Position numbers and translations under genes: made by a program. From positions 124,001 to 188,000 of the forward strand of contig LNEI01000016.1 of NCBI GenBank assembly GCA_001464455.1: a DNA stretch of 64,000 nt, read 5' to 3'. Shown piece by piece: positions 27,490 to 37,371 of this stretch; position 1 is the first letter of the stretch, and each line of letters begins with the position of its first letter. Source of the stretch: Acidobacteria bacterium Ga0077534 (GTDB lineage: Bacteria; Acidobacteriota; Blastocatellia; Pyrinomonadales; Pyrinomonadaceae). A model generated the notes under the pieces. It was not told the origin of the DNA and did not search any database. It saw only the letters and a list, made by a program, of their open reading frames with translations.

Positions 27490-29211
27490 ATGAAACGATG
27501 CCCAGAATGCCGACGGGATTATTTCGACGATACGCTGCTGTATTGTCTCGATGACGGCAATGCTCTTCTCGAAGGGCCAGCGACGGCTTCGTCGGGTGAC
27601 GATCCGGCAACGGCTATTCTGCACTCGATGGCTGCGCCGGGCGAGGCTCCGACTCGTGCGCAGATTCAGATGACAGACCAGACGGCGGTCTTGCCGACAA
27701 GCACGGGGGACATTTTTCCGCAGCCTCGTGGATTTGATAAGCGATTGCTCCTTGCTCCAATCGCGCTTGTGGCCATTATCCTCGGCGGATTCTTTGGTTA
27801 CCGATATTTCAATGCCGCTGACTCCGAACAGGTGAATTCGATCGCGGTGCTCCCCTTTGAAAACCGCAGTGGGGATGCCGACACCGATTATCTTTCGGAC
27901 GGGCTGGCGGATTCTTTGATCTATCGTCTTTCGCAGTTGCCGAATTTGAAGGTCAGCCCGACGAGCTCGGTCATGCGGTACAAGGGCAAGGAAACGGATG
28001 TTGCGAAGATAGCTAAGGAACTCGAGGTCGACGCGGTGATGTCGGGGCGTTTGTCACAGCGCGGCGATGACCTGTCGATAAGTGTGCAGTTGATCGACGC
28101 ACGGACAAAAAAGCTGATCTGGGCGGAGCAGTATGACCGTAAAATGGCCGATCTGCTGGCGACTCAGCGTGAGATCGCGACGACCATCACGCAAAAGCTT
28201 GAACTGAAACTGTCGGGCAATGAAACGGGCATAAGCAAAAAATACACAGACAATAATGAGGCCTACCAGCTTTACTTGCGCGGACGCCACAGCTTTGCCA
28301 AGCGGACAAAGGAAGACATGCTCCGCTCTATCGAATTCTTCAAACAGGCTGTCAAGCTCGATCCAAAATTCGCATTGGCATATGCTCGGCTCTCCGAAGT
28401 CTATGGCACGATGCCGGCCTATCCCTACCTTTCTCCAAAGGAGGCCTTTCCTGAAGCAAAAGCCGCGGCCGAAAAAGCATTGGAAATTGACCCGACGCTC
28501 TCCGAGGCCCACACTTTTCTCGCTTATGTACAGGTCATCTATGACTGGAACTGGGCTGAGGGCGAACGATCGTTCAAACGAGCACTCGAACTCGATCCGA
28601 ACAATTTTTCGGCCCATTTTCGTTACGGACAGATATATCTGCTCTCGACGGGCAGAATTGACGAAGGCATCAGCGAGATCAAACAAGGACTCAAAGCAGA
28701 ACCCTTGGATGTGAATATGGGGGTTACTGTCGCCTGGGCGGAGCTTATACGAGGACAAAATGAGGAAGCTCTTGAGGTGGCGCGTAAAATTCACGATCTT
28801 GAACCGAACCACCTACTTTCGCGATGGATGCTTGCATCGGTCCTCACCGAAATGCGCAGGCACGATGAGGCAATAGCTATATGTGAGAAATGGCTGCAAG
28901 ATGATCCAAATAGCCAAATGGCCATTCGTGATGCGGGATTTGCCTATGCCAAAGCCGGACGCCGCGACAAAGCGGAGGAAATGATCGCCCGGTATCGGGA
29001 ACTCGCAAAAACTGAATGGGTGGCGGCGGCCCGAATCGCTGCGATCTATGGCGCTTTGGGTGAGAAGGACGAAGCGTTCGCTGAGCTGGAAAAGGCATTA
29101 GAGGCACGTGATTGGGAAATGCATCGGCTCAACGTCGAGTTATATATGCGGCCCCTGCGTGATGATCCGCGATTTAAGGCAATCCTCACACGCCTAAATC
29201 TACCGGAATAG
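27490..29211 (+). CDS. Zinc-ribbon / TolB-N-like / TPR membrane protein (paralogue 1)
   Basis: A 573-residue protein. Short N-terminal ribbon CPECRRDYFDDTLLYCLDDG (three Cys), a linker of about 65 residues, and one transmembrane helix (LLLAPIALVAIILGGFFGYRYF, about 90-110). Next comes a TolB-N/FlgO-like domain (SIAVLPFENRSGDADTDYLS, RLSQLPNLKVSPTSSVMRYK, VDAVMSGRL), then several TPRs and the ending LRDDPRFKAILTRLNLPE, a TPR end-of-group motif. The same TolB-N plus TPR body occurs in CadC-like regulators and adenylate cyclases, but no DNA-binding or cyclase domain is present. It heads an array of six paralogues, 6 nt from the next. The function is unknown; a membrane signalling adaptor is plausible. 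Confidence 0.85.
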   Translation: MKRCPECRRDYFDDTLLYCLDDGNALLEGPATASSGDDPATAILHSMAAPGEAPTRAQIQMTDQTAVLPTSTGDIFPQPRGFDKRLLLAPIALVAIILGGFFGYRYFNAADSEQVNSIAVLPFENRSGDADTDYLSDGLADSLIYRLSQLPNLKVSPTSSVMRYKGKETDVAKIAKELEVDAVMSGRLSQRGDDLSISVQLIDARTKKLIWAEQYDRKMADLLATQREIATTITQKLELKLSGNETGISKKYTDNNEAYQLYLRGRHSFAKRTKEDMLRSIEFFKQAVKLDPKFALAYARLSEVYGTMPAYPYLSPKEAFPEAKAAAEKALEIDPTLSEAHTFLAYVQVIYDWNWAEGERSFKRALELDPNNFSAHFRYGQIYLLSTGRIDEGISEIKQGLKAEPLDVNMGVTVAWAELIRGQNEEALEVARKIHDLEPNHLLSRWMLASVLTEMRRHDEAIAICEKWLQDDPNSQMAIRDAGFAYAKAGRRDKAEEMIARYRELAKTEWVAAARIAAIYGALGEKDEAFAELEKALEARDWEMHRLNVELYMRPLRDDPRFKAILTRLNLPE

Positions 29212-29217
29212 AATTTT

Positions 29218-30936
29218 ATGAAACGATGCCCAGAATGTAGACGCGATTATTACGACGACACTCTGCTTTATTGTCTAGACGATGGCAATGCTCTGCTCGA
29301 AGGGCCGGCAAGTCTCTCTGGTGCGAGCGATGGACCGCAGACCGCGATCCTGCACTCGACCGCTGCTCCGGGCGAGGCTCCGACTCGTGCGCAGATTCAG
29401 ATGACAGACCAGACGGCGGTCTTGCCGACAAGAACGGGGGACATTTTTCCGCAGCCTCGTGGATTTGATAAGCGATTGCTGGCACTACCGGTCCTCCTCG
29501 CGATCATCGTTCTTGGCGGATTTCTTGGTTATCGATATTTCAAACCTGCCAGTGGCGGGCCGATCAATTCAATTGCCGTTTTGCCTTTTCAGAACAGGAG
29601 CGGTGATCCGAATTCGGAGTATCTTTCGGATGGCTTGGCCGAATCGTTGATCTATCGGCTTTCGCAATTGCCGGAACTGAAGGTCAGCCCGACGAGTTCG
29701 GTTATTCAGTACAAAGGCAAAGATACCAAGGTTGCGACCATTGCGAGCGAATTGGGTGTCGATGCGGTGATGACGGGGCGGCTGGCGCAGATCGGCGACA
29801 ATTTGACGATCAGCGTTGAGCTGGTCGATGTGCGAAACAACAAACTGCTTTGGGGCGAGCAGTATGAACGCAAGATGTCGGAACTGTTGGCCACGCAGCG
29901 TGAGATCGCGGCGACGATAACGCAAAAGCTGCAGTTAAAGCTTTCCGGCGAAGAGACCGGCCTCACAAAGAAGTACACAAATAACAACGAAGCGTACCAG
30001 CTTTATCTGAAAGGCCGCTTTGCCTGGAATAAGCGGAACGCCGAGTCACTCAAACAAGCGGTGGAGTTTTACAAGCAAGCGATCGAAAAAGACCCCGGTT
30101 TTGCCCTCGCCTATTCAGGCCTCGCTGAAACGTATGTGTTGTTTCCGACTTATCTGGCGGGCGTGCCAAAGGAGAGCATGCCGAAGGCAAAAGTGGCGGC
30201 CCTGCGGGCTCTGGAATTGGACGATTCGTTGGCGGAGGCCCACGCTGCACTTGGACGCTGTTTGAATGATTACGAGTTTGATTCTGCCGGTGGCGAGAAG
30301 GAGCTTCGCAGGGCTATCGAACTGAATCCAAAATACGCGACCGCCCACTCATGGCTCGGACTTGTTCTTTCGTGGCAAAAGCGGTTTGATGAGGCGATCG
30401 CTGAAGCAAAGATCGCGAGTGACCTAGATCCGTTATCGCTAATTTCAAGCGCCGAGGTCGGAAACACGTTTGCTGCTGCTGGGCGATATGATGAGGCGGT
30501 CGCCCAATTGAACGAAACTCTAAAACTCGATCCGAATTTCTCCGCCGCTCATTTTTATTTGGGCCGGGTGTATTTATATAAGGGCATGGAACAAGAAGCT
30601 ATTGCCCAATTTCGCAAAGCAGCTACACCGGCCGAACGTCAGCGGGTAATGGGCTACCTGGCTGTTGCCCTGATCAGATCAGGTCAGCGGGCTGAGGCAC
30701 TGGAGATCCTCGGCGAGCTTAAGGCTGAGGCGGCAGATGGGAATGTTCCGGCTTTCTCGGTAGCTCAGGTTTATGCTGCACTCGGCGACAAGGAAGAGGC
30801 TTTGACCTGGATGGAAAGAACCATTGCCGATCGTTGGCATTTATCCTATCGATTTGCGCTCAATTCGGACTTTGACGCCCTCCGCGGCGACCCGCGATTT
30901 AAGGCGATCCTGAAACGAGCGAATCTGCCGGAGTAG
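29218..30936 (+). CDS. Zinc-ribbon / TolB-N-like / TPR membrane protein (paralogue 2)
   Basis: A 572-residue paralogue with ribbon CPECRRDYYDDTLLYCLDDG, linker, transmembrane helix (LLALPVLLAIIVLGGFLGYRYF), TolB-N-like domain of the VLPFQNRSGDPNSEYLS type, TPRs and ending LRGDPRFKAILKRANLPE. Its N-terminal third is nearly the same as that of paralogue 1, including the exact TM-proximal linker (GDIFPQPRGFDKRLL). The TPR region differs more. It lacks the SVPPAV-type repeat insertion found in other copies. It lies 10 nt before a kinase gene, suggesting the two are transcribed together and could interact at the membrane. Confidence 0.85.
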   Translation: MKRCPECRRDYYDDTLLYCLDDGNALLEGPASLSGASDGPQTAILHSTAAPGEAPTRAQIQMTDQTAVLPTRTGDIFPQPRGFDKRLLALPVLLAIIVLGGFLGYRYFKPASGGPINSIAVLPFQNRSGDPNSEYLSDGLAESLIYRLSQLPELKVSPTSSVIQYKGKDTKVATIASELGVDAVMTGRLAQIGDNLTISVELVDVRNNKLLWGEQYERKMSELLATQREIAATITQKLQLKLSGEETGLTKKYTNNNEAYQLYLKGRFAWNKRNAESLKQAVEFYKQAIEKDPGFALAYSGLAETYVLFPTYLAGVPKESMPKAKVAALRALELDDSLAEAHAALGRCLNDYEFDSAGGEKELRRAIELNPKYATAHSWLGLVLSWQKRFDEAIAEAKIASDLDPLSLISSAEVGNTFAAAGRYDEAVAQLNETLKLDPNFSAAHFYLGRVYLYKGMEQEAIAQFRKAATPAERQRVMGYLAVALIRSGQRAEALEILGELKAEAADGNVPAFSVAQVYAALGDKEEALTWMERTIADRWHLSYRFALNSDFDALRGDPRFKAILKRANLPE

Positions 30937-30946
30937 AAAAATAGAA

Positions 30947-33769
30947 ATGAAAACCGGAACAATAATCAATCACTACAAGATCATCTCTGCGGTCGGTAAA
31001 GGCGGAATGGGTGAGGTATATCAAGCGCAAGATTCAAAACTTGGGCGCAAGGTTGCGCTAAAGATACTGCCGTCCGAGTTTGCTGAGGACCAAGCTCGAA
31101 TGAGCAGATTTGTGCAGGAGGCTCAAGCAGCGGCCGCACTGAACCACCCGCACATCGCGCACGTTTATGAAATTGGCGAAGCGGACAATATTCACTATAT
31201 CGCAATGGAGTTTGTCGATGGCATAACCCTGCGCGATGCGATGCACAAAAATAGGACCGACCTGAAACGGCTTTTGAAATACCTCGCCCAATCTGCCGAG
31301 GGTTTGGCAAAGGCACATGCTGCGGGTATCGTCCATCGCGACCTGAAGCCGGAAAACATCATGGTCTCGCGTGATGGATATGCAAAGATACTCGATTTTG
31401 GGCTGGCCAAGTTGGTTGAATCGAAGGAGTTTAAGCCGCTCGCCGAAACGCCGGAAACCGAGCCTGACACCGCCATCATCAATCAGCATTCAGAGCCGGG
31501 GATGATCATGGGCACGGTCGGCTATATGTCGCCAGAGCAGGCTGAGGGCAAGATCCATGAAATAGACAACCGTTCGGACATTTTCTCTTTCGGCTGCATT
31601 CTTTTTGAGGCCGTAACGGGAGAGCAGCCATTTAAGGGCGTTTCGGTGATTAAGTCCCTGCACAAGATCATCTATGAACCCGCTCCGCCGATAAAGGATC
31701 TTTGCCCTGCGGCTCCCAGCGACTTGCAACGCATCGTGCGCCGCTGCCTGGCTAAGGACCCTGAGGAACGCTATCAGTCGATCAAGGATGTGGCCATCGA
31801 ATTAAAAGAAATCAGGCGTGAAATGGAAGGGGGAGCCGAGCTTGACGCCACCGCTGCGCCAAACCGTAGCGAAACACTTTTGATGCATGCTACGGAAAGT
31901 GCGGACAGCCAGCCGACCCAGATAGTCAGCACACAACCGCCTGCGGCACCGACACAAATATCCAGTGCGGAATATCTGATCTCTGGGATCAGGCAGAACA
32001 GAAAGATGGCGTTTCTTGCGCTCGGTGTGGTTGGGCTGATCGGCGTTGCCGTTGCGTTTGGGCTTTATCGTATGATGAGCGGAACCAATACAACTACCGG
32101 GCCGCTATTTGAGAAAACAAAGATCACCAAACTTACAAAGAATGGGCGGGTGATCCATACGGCTATCTCGCCGGATGGCAAATATATCGCCCACGTCAAA
32201 AGCGATGCCGGAAAACAGACTCTGCTGGTTAGACAGGCTAGCGCAAATAACGACATTGTCGCAGTACCGGAAGGGCCTGCTGAATATTGGGGTATCACTT
32301 TTACCCCAGACAGCAACGATCTTTTCTATATAACGCGTGAGCTAAATCAGGCCAGCGTCCTTTACCGGATACCGGCACTTGGCGGCACTCCGCAAAAACT
32401 GATGGAGCGTTTAGACAGCGCCGTCTCTTTTTCGCCTGACGGCAAACAAGTTGCCTTTGTGCGCGGAGAGTTTCCTGAAAAGAATGAGAGCGTATTGATG
32501 GTGGCAAACTCGGATGGTACCGGGGAAAAGGTATTAGCCTCGCGCAAATTGCCGGAACGATTCTATCCAATTTATTTTACAGGTCCGTCATGGTCACCCG
32601 ATGGAAAAACCATTGCCGTATCGCTTAGCGGGTTTGAGAATGGAAGCAAATTTAAGGTCCTCGGCGTAAATGTAAGCGACGGTAAAGAACGCGATCTCAC
32701 ACGGGAAAGCTGGGAATACATTGGAAAAGTCGGGTGGTTAAAGGACGGCCAGGACATTTTGATGATCGCTCGCGAAGAGGCATCTGCTTATAGACAGGTG
32801 TGGAAAATTTCACTTACGGGCGGCAAACCGCGACAGATCACTAGTGGGTTTACGGAGCATCGCAGCCTTAGTCTTACGAGTGATTCAACCCGCTTCGTTA
32901 CGGCGCTGTCCGACCGTATGGCAAGCGTATGGGTCGCGCCCGTTTCGAACATCGACCAGGCACAACAGATATCAACCGCGGCCTCGGAAGGCATCATCGA
33001 CACAAGCTGGACGCCGGATGGCAGGCTGGTCTATTCACTTGATATCAGGGGAGGAAAATCTGATATGGGCATCATGAATGCCGACGGCAGCCAGCAAAAG
33101 CCATTGATATCAAATGCGGGACTCAACATCTCGCCGCAGGTTTCGGCAAGTGGAAAGTACGTAGTCTATGGTTCAACACAAAGTGGGGCATACAGGATCT
33201 GGATCGCCGCGATTGACGGCAGCAACTCTAAACAACTTACGGATCGCGGTAGAGATGACCACCCCGTTATTACCCCGGATGAACGGTGGGTGGTCTATGC
33301 TTCTTTTGGTCCGGAAACGCGGGGGCTGTGGAAAGTTTCGGTCGATGGCGGCGCACCGATCCGCCTGACGGAGGGCTATTATAACAAGCCTGTCGTTTCA
33401 CCCGACGGCAAGTCAATTGCCGCACTTTTTCTGGAGTCTGCCAGTTCACCGGATGCGCGTCCCGATAAGATCGCTATTCTCCCGATCGAAGGCGGGGTGC
33501 CGCTAAAGACTTTTAGTATTCAGGATAGTCCTACGGCCGGAACCTTTGTCAGATGGTCACGAGACGGAAGATCGATCGTTTACAATCAGGTAAAAGACAA
33601 CATTGCAAACCTCTGGAGCCAACCGATAGCAGGCGGGAAGCCAAGTCAGATCTCTAATCTTAAAGAGGGCTATATTTACTCGTTTTCATTTTCGACTGAC
33701 GGCAAGCAGATCGCCATTTCACGCGGAAACTATACTCGCGATGCAGTATTGGTGACCAGCGGGGATTAA
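30947..33769 (+). CDS. Ser/Thr protein kinase with PD40/TolB-like propeller
   Basis: A 940-residue membrane kinase. The kinase domain spans about residues 8-285 (VGKGGMGEVYQAQD, Lys in [30 protein letters not shown]), with a longer activation loop than its paralogue. A transmembrane helix (MAFLALGVVGLIGVAVAFGLY, about 355-375) leads to a large PD40 propeller (ISPDGKYIAHV, FSPDGKQVAFV, WSPDGKTIAVS, VSPDGKSIAALF). It is embedded in the TPR array, 10 nt after paralogue 2 and 20 nt before paralogue 3. The TPR proteins are therefore candidate partners or substrates, which is inference from position. Confidence 0.9.
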   Translation: MKTGTIINHYKIISAVGKGGMGEVYQAQDSKLGRKVALKILPSEFAEDQARMSRFVQEAQAAAALNHPHIAHVYEIGEADNIHYIAMEFVDGITLRDAMHKNRTDLKRLLKYLAQSAEGLAKAHAAGIVHRDLKPENIMVSRDGYAKILDFGLAKLVESKEFKPLAETPETEPDTAIINQHSEPGMIMGTVGYMSPEQAEGKIHEIDNRSDIFSFGCILFEAVTGEQPFKGVSVIKSLHKIIYEPAPPIKDLCPAAPSDLQRIVRRCLAKDPEERYQSIKDVAIELKEIRREMEGGAELDATAAPNRSETLLMHATESADSQPTQIVSTQPPAAPTQISSAEYLISGIRQNRKMAFLALGVVGLIGVAVAFGLYRMMSGTNTTTGPLFEKTKITKLTKNGRVIHTAISPDGKYIAHVKSDAGKQTLLVRQASANNDIVAVPEGPAEYWGITFTPDSNDLFYITRELNQASVLYRIPALGGTPQKLMERLDSAVSFSPDGKQVAFVRGEFPEKNESVLMVANSDGTGEKVLASRKLPERFYPIYFTGPSWSPDGKTIAVSLSGFENGSKFKVLGVNVSDGKERDLTRESWEYIGKVGWLKDGQDILMIAREEASAYRQVWKISLTGGKPRQITSGFTEHRSLSLTSDSTRFVTALSDRMASVWVAPVSNIDQAQQISTAASEGIIDTSWTPDGRLVYSLDIRGGKSDMGIMNADGSQQKPLISNAGLNISPQVSASGKYVVYGSTQSGAYRIWIAAIDGSNSKQLTDRGRDDHPVITPDERWVVYASFGPETRGLWKVSVDGGAPIRLTEGYYNKPVVSPDGKSIAALFLESASSPDARPDKIAILPIEGGVPLKTFSIQDSPTAGTFVRWSRDGRSIVYNQVKDNIANLWSQPIAGGKPSQISNLKEGYIYSFSFSTDGKQIAISRGNYTRDAVLVTSGD

Positions 33770-33789
33770 CGATCCGCTCTGGAAAAATT

Positions 33790-35562
33790 ATGAAACGATG
33801 CCCTGAATGCGGTCGCGAATACGACAATACGATGATGTTCTGTCTCGATGACGGAACGGAGTTGCTCTATGGCCCGGCGAGGTCAGTACCACCTGCGGTT
33901 TCGGGTGGGGCTTTGTCCTCTGACGACGAGCCACAAACCGCGATCTTGCACTCGACAGCCGCCCCGGGTGAAGCTCCGACTCGTGCGCAGATTCATACTA
34001 CTGAGCAGACTGCTGTTTTGCCTCGTGGAGCGGAGGCGGAGCCTCGGGAATCTTTGGGTGGCCGGTCCGAGAAGCATAGCTTCTCCGCAAATAGAGCGGC
34101 GAAGCCGCTGGTGGTAGTCGTCGCAGCCGTGATTCTTCTTGTCGGAGGGTTCTTTGGCTATCGATATTTTTCATCGGCCAATTCGAAACAGATCGAATCG
34201 ATCGCCGTCATGCCGTTTCTCAATGAGAGCGGCAATTCCGACGTTGAGTATCTGTCAGATGGCCTGACTGAGACGATCATCAAGAACCTTTCACAGTTAG
34301 CAAACCTGAAAGTTAAGCCGCGTTCGTCCGTGTTTCGTTACAAGGGCCGTGAGGCTGATATGCAGGTTATTGGTCGCGAGCTACAGGTACAAGCCATTTT
34401 AACCGGCCGGGTTATTCAGCGTGGACCGGACATTTCTCTTTTTGTGGAGCTGATAGACATTGGGTCGGACAGGGTGGTATGGAGCGAGCAATACAGCCGA
34501 AGACAAACCGACCTGGTTTCCCTCGAGCACGATGTCGCCCGCGACGTCACGGGCAAACTGAGCCTCAAATTATCAGGTGCCGAGGAGCAAAAGCTGCTGA
34601 AGAAATATACGTTAAATCCCGAGGCATATCAGCTATATCTCCGAGGTCGACATGAATGGAACAAGTTTTCACTCGAAGGTCTAACGAGAAGCATCACTTT
34701 TTTCGAACGCGCCATCCAGATAGACCCGAACTATGCTCTGGCTTACTCGGGGCTTGCGGATTCGTATGTAAATTTAGGCGTCGACTTCGTATCACCGAAA
34801 GAGACGATGCCCAAGGCAAGGAACGCGGCTCTAAAAGCCATTTCATTGGACGATTCGCTCGCGGAGGCTCATAGTTCGCTAGGGTCTTATAAGCTGTTCT
34901 ACGAATGGGACACGCAGGGAGCCGAGCAAGATTATCGTAAGGCGATAGCTCTTGACCCCAATTACGCGAACGCACGTCATTTCTATAGCCATTGCCTTCA
35001 GTTCTCGGGCCGGGAAGCCGAAGCATTAGTCGAGATGAAAATGGCGGTGGAGTTAGAGCCACTTTCTACCCTGAACAACGCAGAGCTTGGCTGGGCCTAC
35101 TACCTCGCCCGAAAGTACGACATGTCCATTGAGCAATCCCAGAAGACGCTCGATCTGGACCCAGGATTTGCCTACGGCCATTTTGTGCTCGGACTGGCGT
35201 ACAACGCAAAAGGTATGTATCCGGAAGCACGTACCTCGCTTGAGAAGGGGCTAGTGTTGGCACCGGATTGGCTTGAGATGCAAGGTTTGTTGGCGTACAC
35301 CAATGCCGCCGAAGGGGAACGTACGAAAGCCCAGGACATTCTATCGAAAGCTCTAAAGGCGTCTGAAGGCCGCTATATAAATGAGGTCATCGTCGCGTCG
35401 GTATACTCGGCACTTAATGATCAAGAGCAGGCCATGGTTTGGTTGGAACGGGGGTATCAGAACCGGTGTTCGTGGATGAAATGGATCGGGATCGAGCCGG
35501 CGCTGGATAAACTACGCCCAGACCCAAGGTTTCAAGCTTTGGCCCGGCGGGTAGGAACCTGA
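33790..35562 (+). CDS. Zinc-ribbon / TolB-N-like / TPR membrane protein (paralogue 3)
   Basis: 590 residues. Ribbon CPECGREYDNTMMFCLDDGT, then a longer linker containing the repeat-encoded peptide SVPPAVSGGALS and a second repeat-derived stretch (EPRESLGGRSEKHSFSANRA). A transmembrane helix (LVVVVAAVILLVGGFFGYRYF) precedes the TolB-N-like domain, which is of the second subtype (SIAVMPFLNESGNSDVEYLS, KVKPRSSVFRYKG, VQAILTGRV). TPRs follow. The ending LRPDPRFQALARRVGT is less like the others. It is encoded just after the propeller kinase. The linker DNA carries three palindromes (34033-34045, 34069-34085, 34095-34109). Confidence 0.85.
   Translation: MKRCPECGREYDNTMMFCLDDGTELLYGPARSVPPAVSGGALSSDDEPQTAILHSTAAPGEAPTRAQIHTTEQTAVLPRGAEAEPRESLGGRSEKHSFSANRAAKPLVVVVAAVILLVGGFFGYRYFSSANSKQIESIAVMPFLNESGNSDVEYLSDGLTETIIKNLSQLANLKVKPRSSVFRYKGREADMQVIGRELQVQAILTGRVIQRGPDISLFVELIDIGSDRVVWSEQYSRRQTDLVSLEHDVARDVTGKLSLKLSGAEEQKLLKKYTLNPEAYQLYLRGRHEWNKFSLEGLTRSITFFERAIQIDPNYALAYSGLADSYVNLGVDFVSPKETMPKARNAALKAISLDDSLAEAHSSLGSYKLFYEWDTQGAEQDYRKAIALDPNYANARHFYSHCLQFSGREAEALVEMKMAVELEPLSTLNNAELGWAYYLARKYDMSIEQSQKTLDLDPGFAYGHFVLGLAYNAKGMYPEARTSLEKGLVLAPDWLEMQGLLAYTNAAEGERTKAQDILSKALKASEGRYINEVIVASVYSALNDQEQAMVWLERGYQNRCSWMKWIGIEPALDKLRPDPRFQALARRVGT
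33882..33917 (+). repeat. In-frame SVPPAV-type repeat (copy in paralogue 3)
   Basis: GTCAGTACCACCTGCGGT followed by tTCGGGTGGGGCTTTGTC, read as S-V-P-P-A-V-S-G-G-A-L-S. CCACCTGC and the following CGGGTGG are partly self-complementary. The copies at 35721 and 39278 are closely similar; paralogues 1 and 2 lack the element at the equivalent site. Confidence 0.7.
34033..34109 (+). repeat. Three consecutive palindromes in coding linker
   Basis: GAGGC-GGA-GCCTC (34033-34045), GAGAAGC-ATA-GCTTCTC (34069-34085) and AGCGGC-GAA-GCCGCT (34095-34109) occupy the codons just before the transmembrane helix. Equivalent sets lie at 37649-37691 and 39428-39503. The spacing of three hairpins resembles the intergenic set at 56673-56757. 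Confidence 0.65.
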
Positions 35563-35625
35563 TCGCGGACGCTTATTGCCTGGTGCTGATGCGCAGGGAT
35601 GGACGCGGGCAACCGCGGTAATATT

Positions 35626-37365
35626 ATGAAACGATGTCCTGAATGTAGGCGGGATTATTACGACGATACACTGCTGTACTGTCTCGACGATGGCAATGCC
35701 CTGCTCGAAGGGCCGGCTGTGTCGGTACCACCTGCGGTAGCGGGTGGGGCTTTGTCCGGTGACGACGAACCGGCGACGGCGATCTTGCACTCGACGGCTG
35801 CTCCAGGCGAGGCTCCGACCCGGGCGCAGATACAGATGACAGACCAGACGGCGGTCTTGCCGACTGGCACGGGCGATGTTAGAGCGAACAGGAGTTTTGA
35901 TAAACGGCTGCTGTTTGCTCCAGTGGTTATCGCGGTCATCATACTCGGAGGATTCTTTGGCTATCGGTATATCACTCAGGCAAAACAGATCGACTCGATC
36001 GCTGTGATGCCGTTTGTCAACGAGAGCAACAATGAAGATGTCGAATATTTGAGCGATGGAATGACCGAGACGCTCATCAATAGTCTGTCGAAAATTCCAA
36101 ATCTGAATGTTAAGCCGCGCTCATCCGTCTTTCGGTACAAAGGTAAAGAGACCAGTCAGCAGACTATCGCCAAAGAGTTGAACGTCCAAGCCATTTTGAG
36201 CGGGCGTGTGGTTCAGCGTGGTGAGCAGCTGATCTTGAGTTTGGAACTCGTCGATCCACAAAGAGACGTCTTGCTTTGGTCTGAGCAGTATACACGCAAA
36301 CAATCAGACCTTATTTCGTTACAAAGCGAGATCGCCCGCGATGTTTCTACTAAACTGCGATCGAAATTGTCAGGTGCCGACGTTGCCAGAGTTGAAAAAA
36401 GCTATACCGCCGATCCTGAAGCCTACCAACTTTATTTGAAAGGCCGCTATGCATGGAATAAGCGAACCGGTCCCGCGATCAAGCAGGCATCTGAACTTTT
36501 CAGACAGGCAATTGAGAGGGACCCGAACTATGCACTCGCCTATTCAGGATTAGCTGAGGCCTACGTTATTTTTTCGAGCTATGGCGTGGCATTGGCGAAC
36601 GACAGCATGCCGCAGGCAAAGGCGTCGGCTTTACGGGCGTTAGAACTGGACGAAAGCCTTGCGGAAGCTCACACCGCCCTCGCTGAGTATCTTGTCCACT
36701 ATGAATGTGACCGCGTCGGGTCGGAACGTGAGTTTCGTCGTGCGATCGAGCTAAATCCGAAGTATCCGACTGCCCGTCAGTGGCTGGGGAATTTGCTCGC
36801 GTCCGTCAAGCGGTTTGATGATGGCCTGATCGAGCTGAAACGTGCCGAGGAACTTGATCCGCTTTCGGCAATCATTGCCTTAAATGTAGGAGATACGTTA
36901 GTCGCCGGTCGGCGTTACGATGAAGGAATAGCCGCTTATAAACGTGTGCTTTCTACCAATCCCGATTTTGCATTAGGGCACTCGACTCTGGGATTGGTCT
37001 ACGGCCTAAAAGGTATGTATCGCGAGGCATTAGACGAAACGCGCAGAGCTTTCGAATTGGATCCTGACCCGTCAACAAAAGGATACATAGGACTATGGTT
37101 GGCACGATCAGGCGACCGTGACGGTGCGAGGAAATTGCTCGAAGAGATGAAGCAGGATTCTACCTCCCGTTACGTTCAGAGTTTTTCGATCGGTATGATA
37201 CATATCGGGCTTGGCGAAAAAGCTAACGCATTAGACTGGCTTGAAAAAGAGGTTGCGGAACGCGGCGCAGCCACCCGTTACTACGCTACAGCGGGCGAGC
37301 TCGACGATCTGCGATCCGAGCCGAGATTCAAAGCAATGCTGAAACAGCTAAATTTGCCGGAATAG
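35626..37365 (+). CDS. Zinc-ribbon / TolB-N-like / TPR membrane protein (paralogue 4, mosaic)
   Basis: 579 residues from ATG 35626; the track's upstream start at 35599 adds residues absent from all paralogues. The N-terminal part is of the paralogue 1/2 type (CPECRRDYYDDTLLYCLDDG, NALLEGPA) with an added SVPPAVAGGALSG repeat peptide. The TolB-N-like domain is of the paralogue 3/5 type (SIAVMPFVNESNNEDVEYLS, KPRSSVFRYKG, VQAILSGRV). It is therefore a chimera of the two lineages. A transmembrane helix (LLFAPVVIAVIILGGFFGYRY), TPRs and the ending LRSEPRFKAMLKQLNLPE complete it. It is 6 nt upstream of paralogue 5. Confidence 0.85.
   Translation: MKRCPECRRDYYDDTLLYCLDDGNALLEGPAVSVPPAVAGGALSGDDEPATAILHSTAAPGEAPTRAQIQMTDQTAVLPTGTGDVRANRSFDKRLLFAPVVIAVIILGGFFGYRYITQAKQIDSIAVMPFVNESNNEDVEYLSDGMTETLINSLSKIPNLNVKPRSSVFRYKGKETSQQTIAKELNVQAILSGRVVQRGEQLILSLELVDPQRDVLLWSEQYTRKQSDLISLQSEIARDVSTKLRSKLSGADVARVEKSYTADPEAYQLYLKGRYAWNKRTGPAIKQASELFRQAIERDPNYALAYSGLAEAYVIFSSYGVALANDSMPQAKASALRALELDESLAEAHTALAEYLVHYECDRVGSEREFRRAIELNPKYPTARQWLGNLLASVKRFDDGLIELKRAEELDPLSAIIALNVGDTLVAGRRYDEGIAAYKRVLSTNPDFALGHSTLGLVYGLKGMYREALDETRRAFELDPDPSTKGYIGLWLARSGDRDGARKLLEEMKQDSTSRYVQSFSIGMIHIGLGEKANALDWLEKEVAERGAATRYYATAGELDDLRSEPRFKAMLKQLNLPE
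35721..35756 (+). repeat. In-frame SVPPAV-type repeat (copy in paralogue 4)
   Basis: GTCGGTACCACCTGCGGT then AGCGGGTGGGGCTTTGTC, encoding S-V-P-P-A-V-A-G-G-A-L-S in the same frame as all other copies. It sits between the ribbon and the conserved ATAILHSTAAPGEAPTRAQI segment. Confidence 0.72.
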
Positions 37366-37371
37366 AATGTT

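Noticed and set aside
27490-29211. CadC-type transcription regulator assignment
   Set aside because: The TolB-N and TPR body is shared with CadC-like proteins, but the N-terminus is a Cys ribbon and contains no winged-helix DNA-binding domain.
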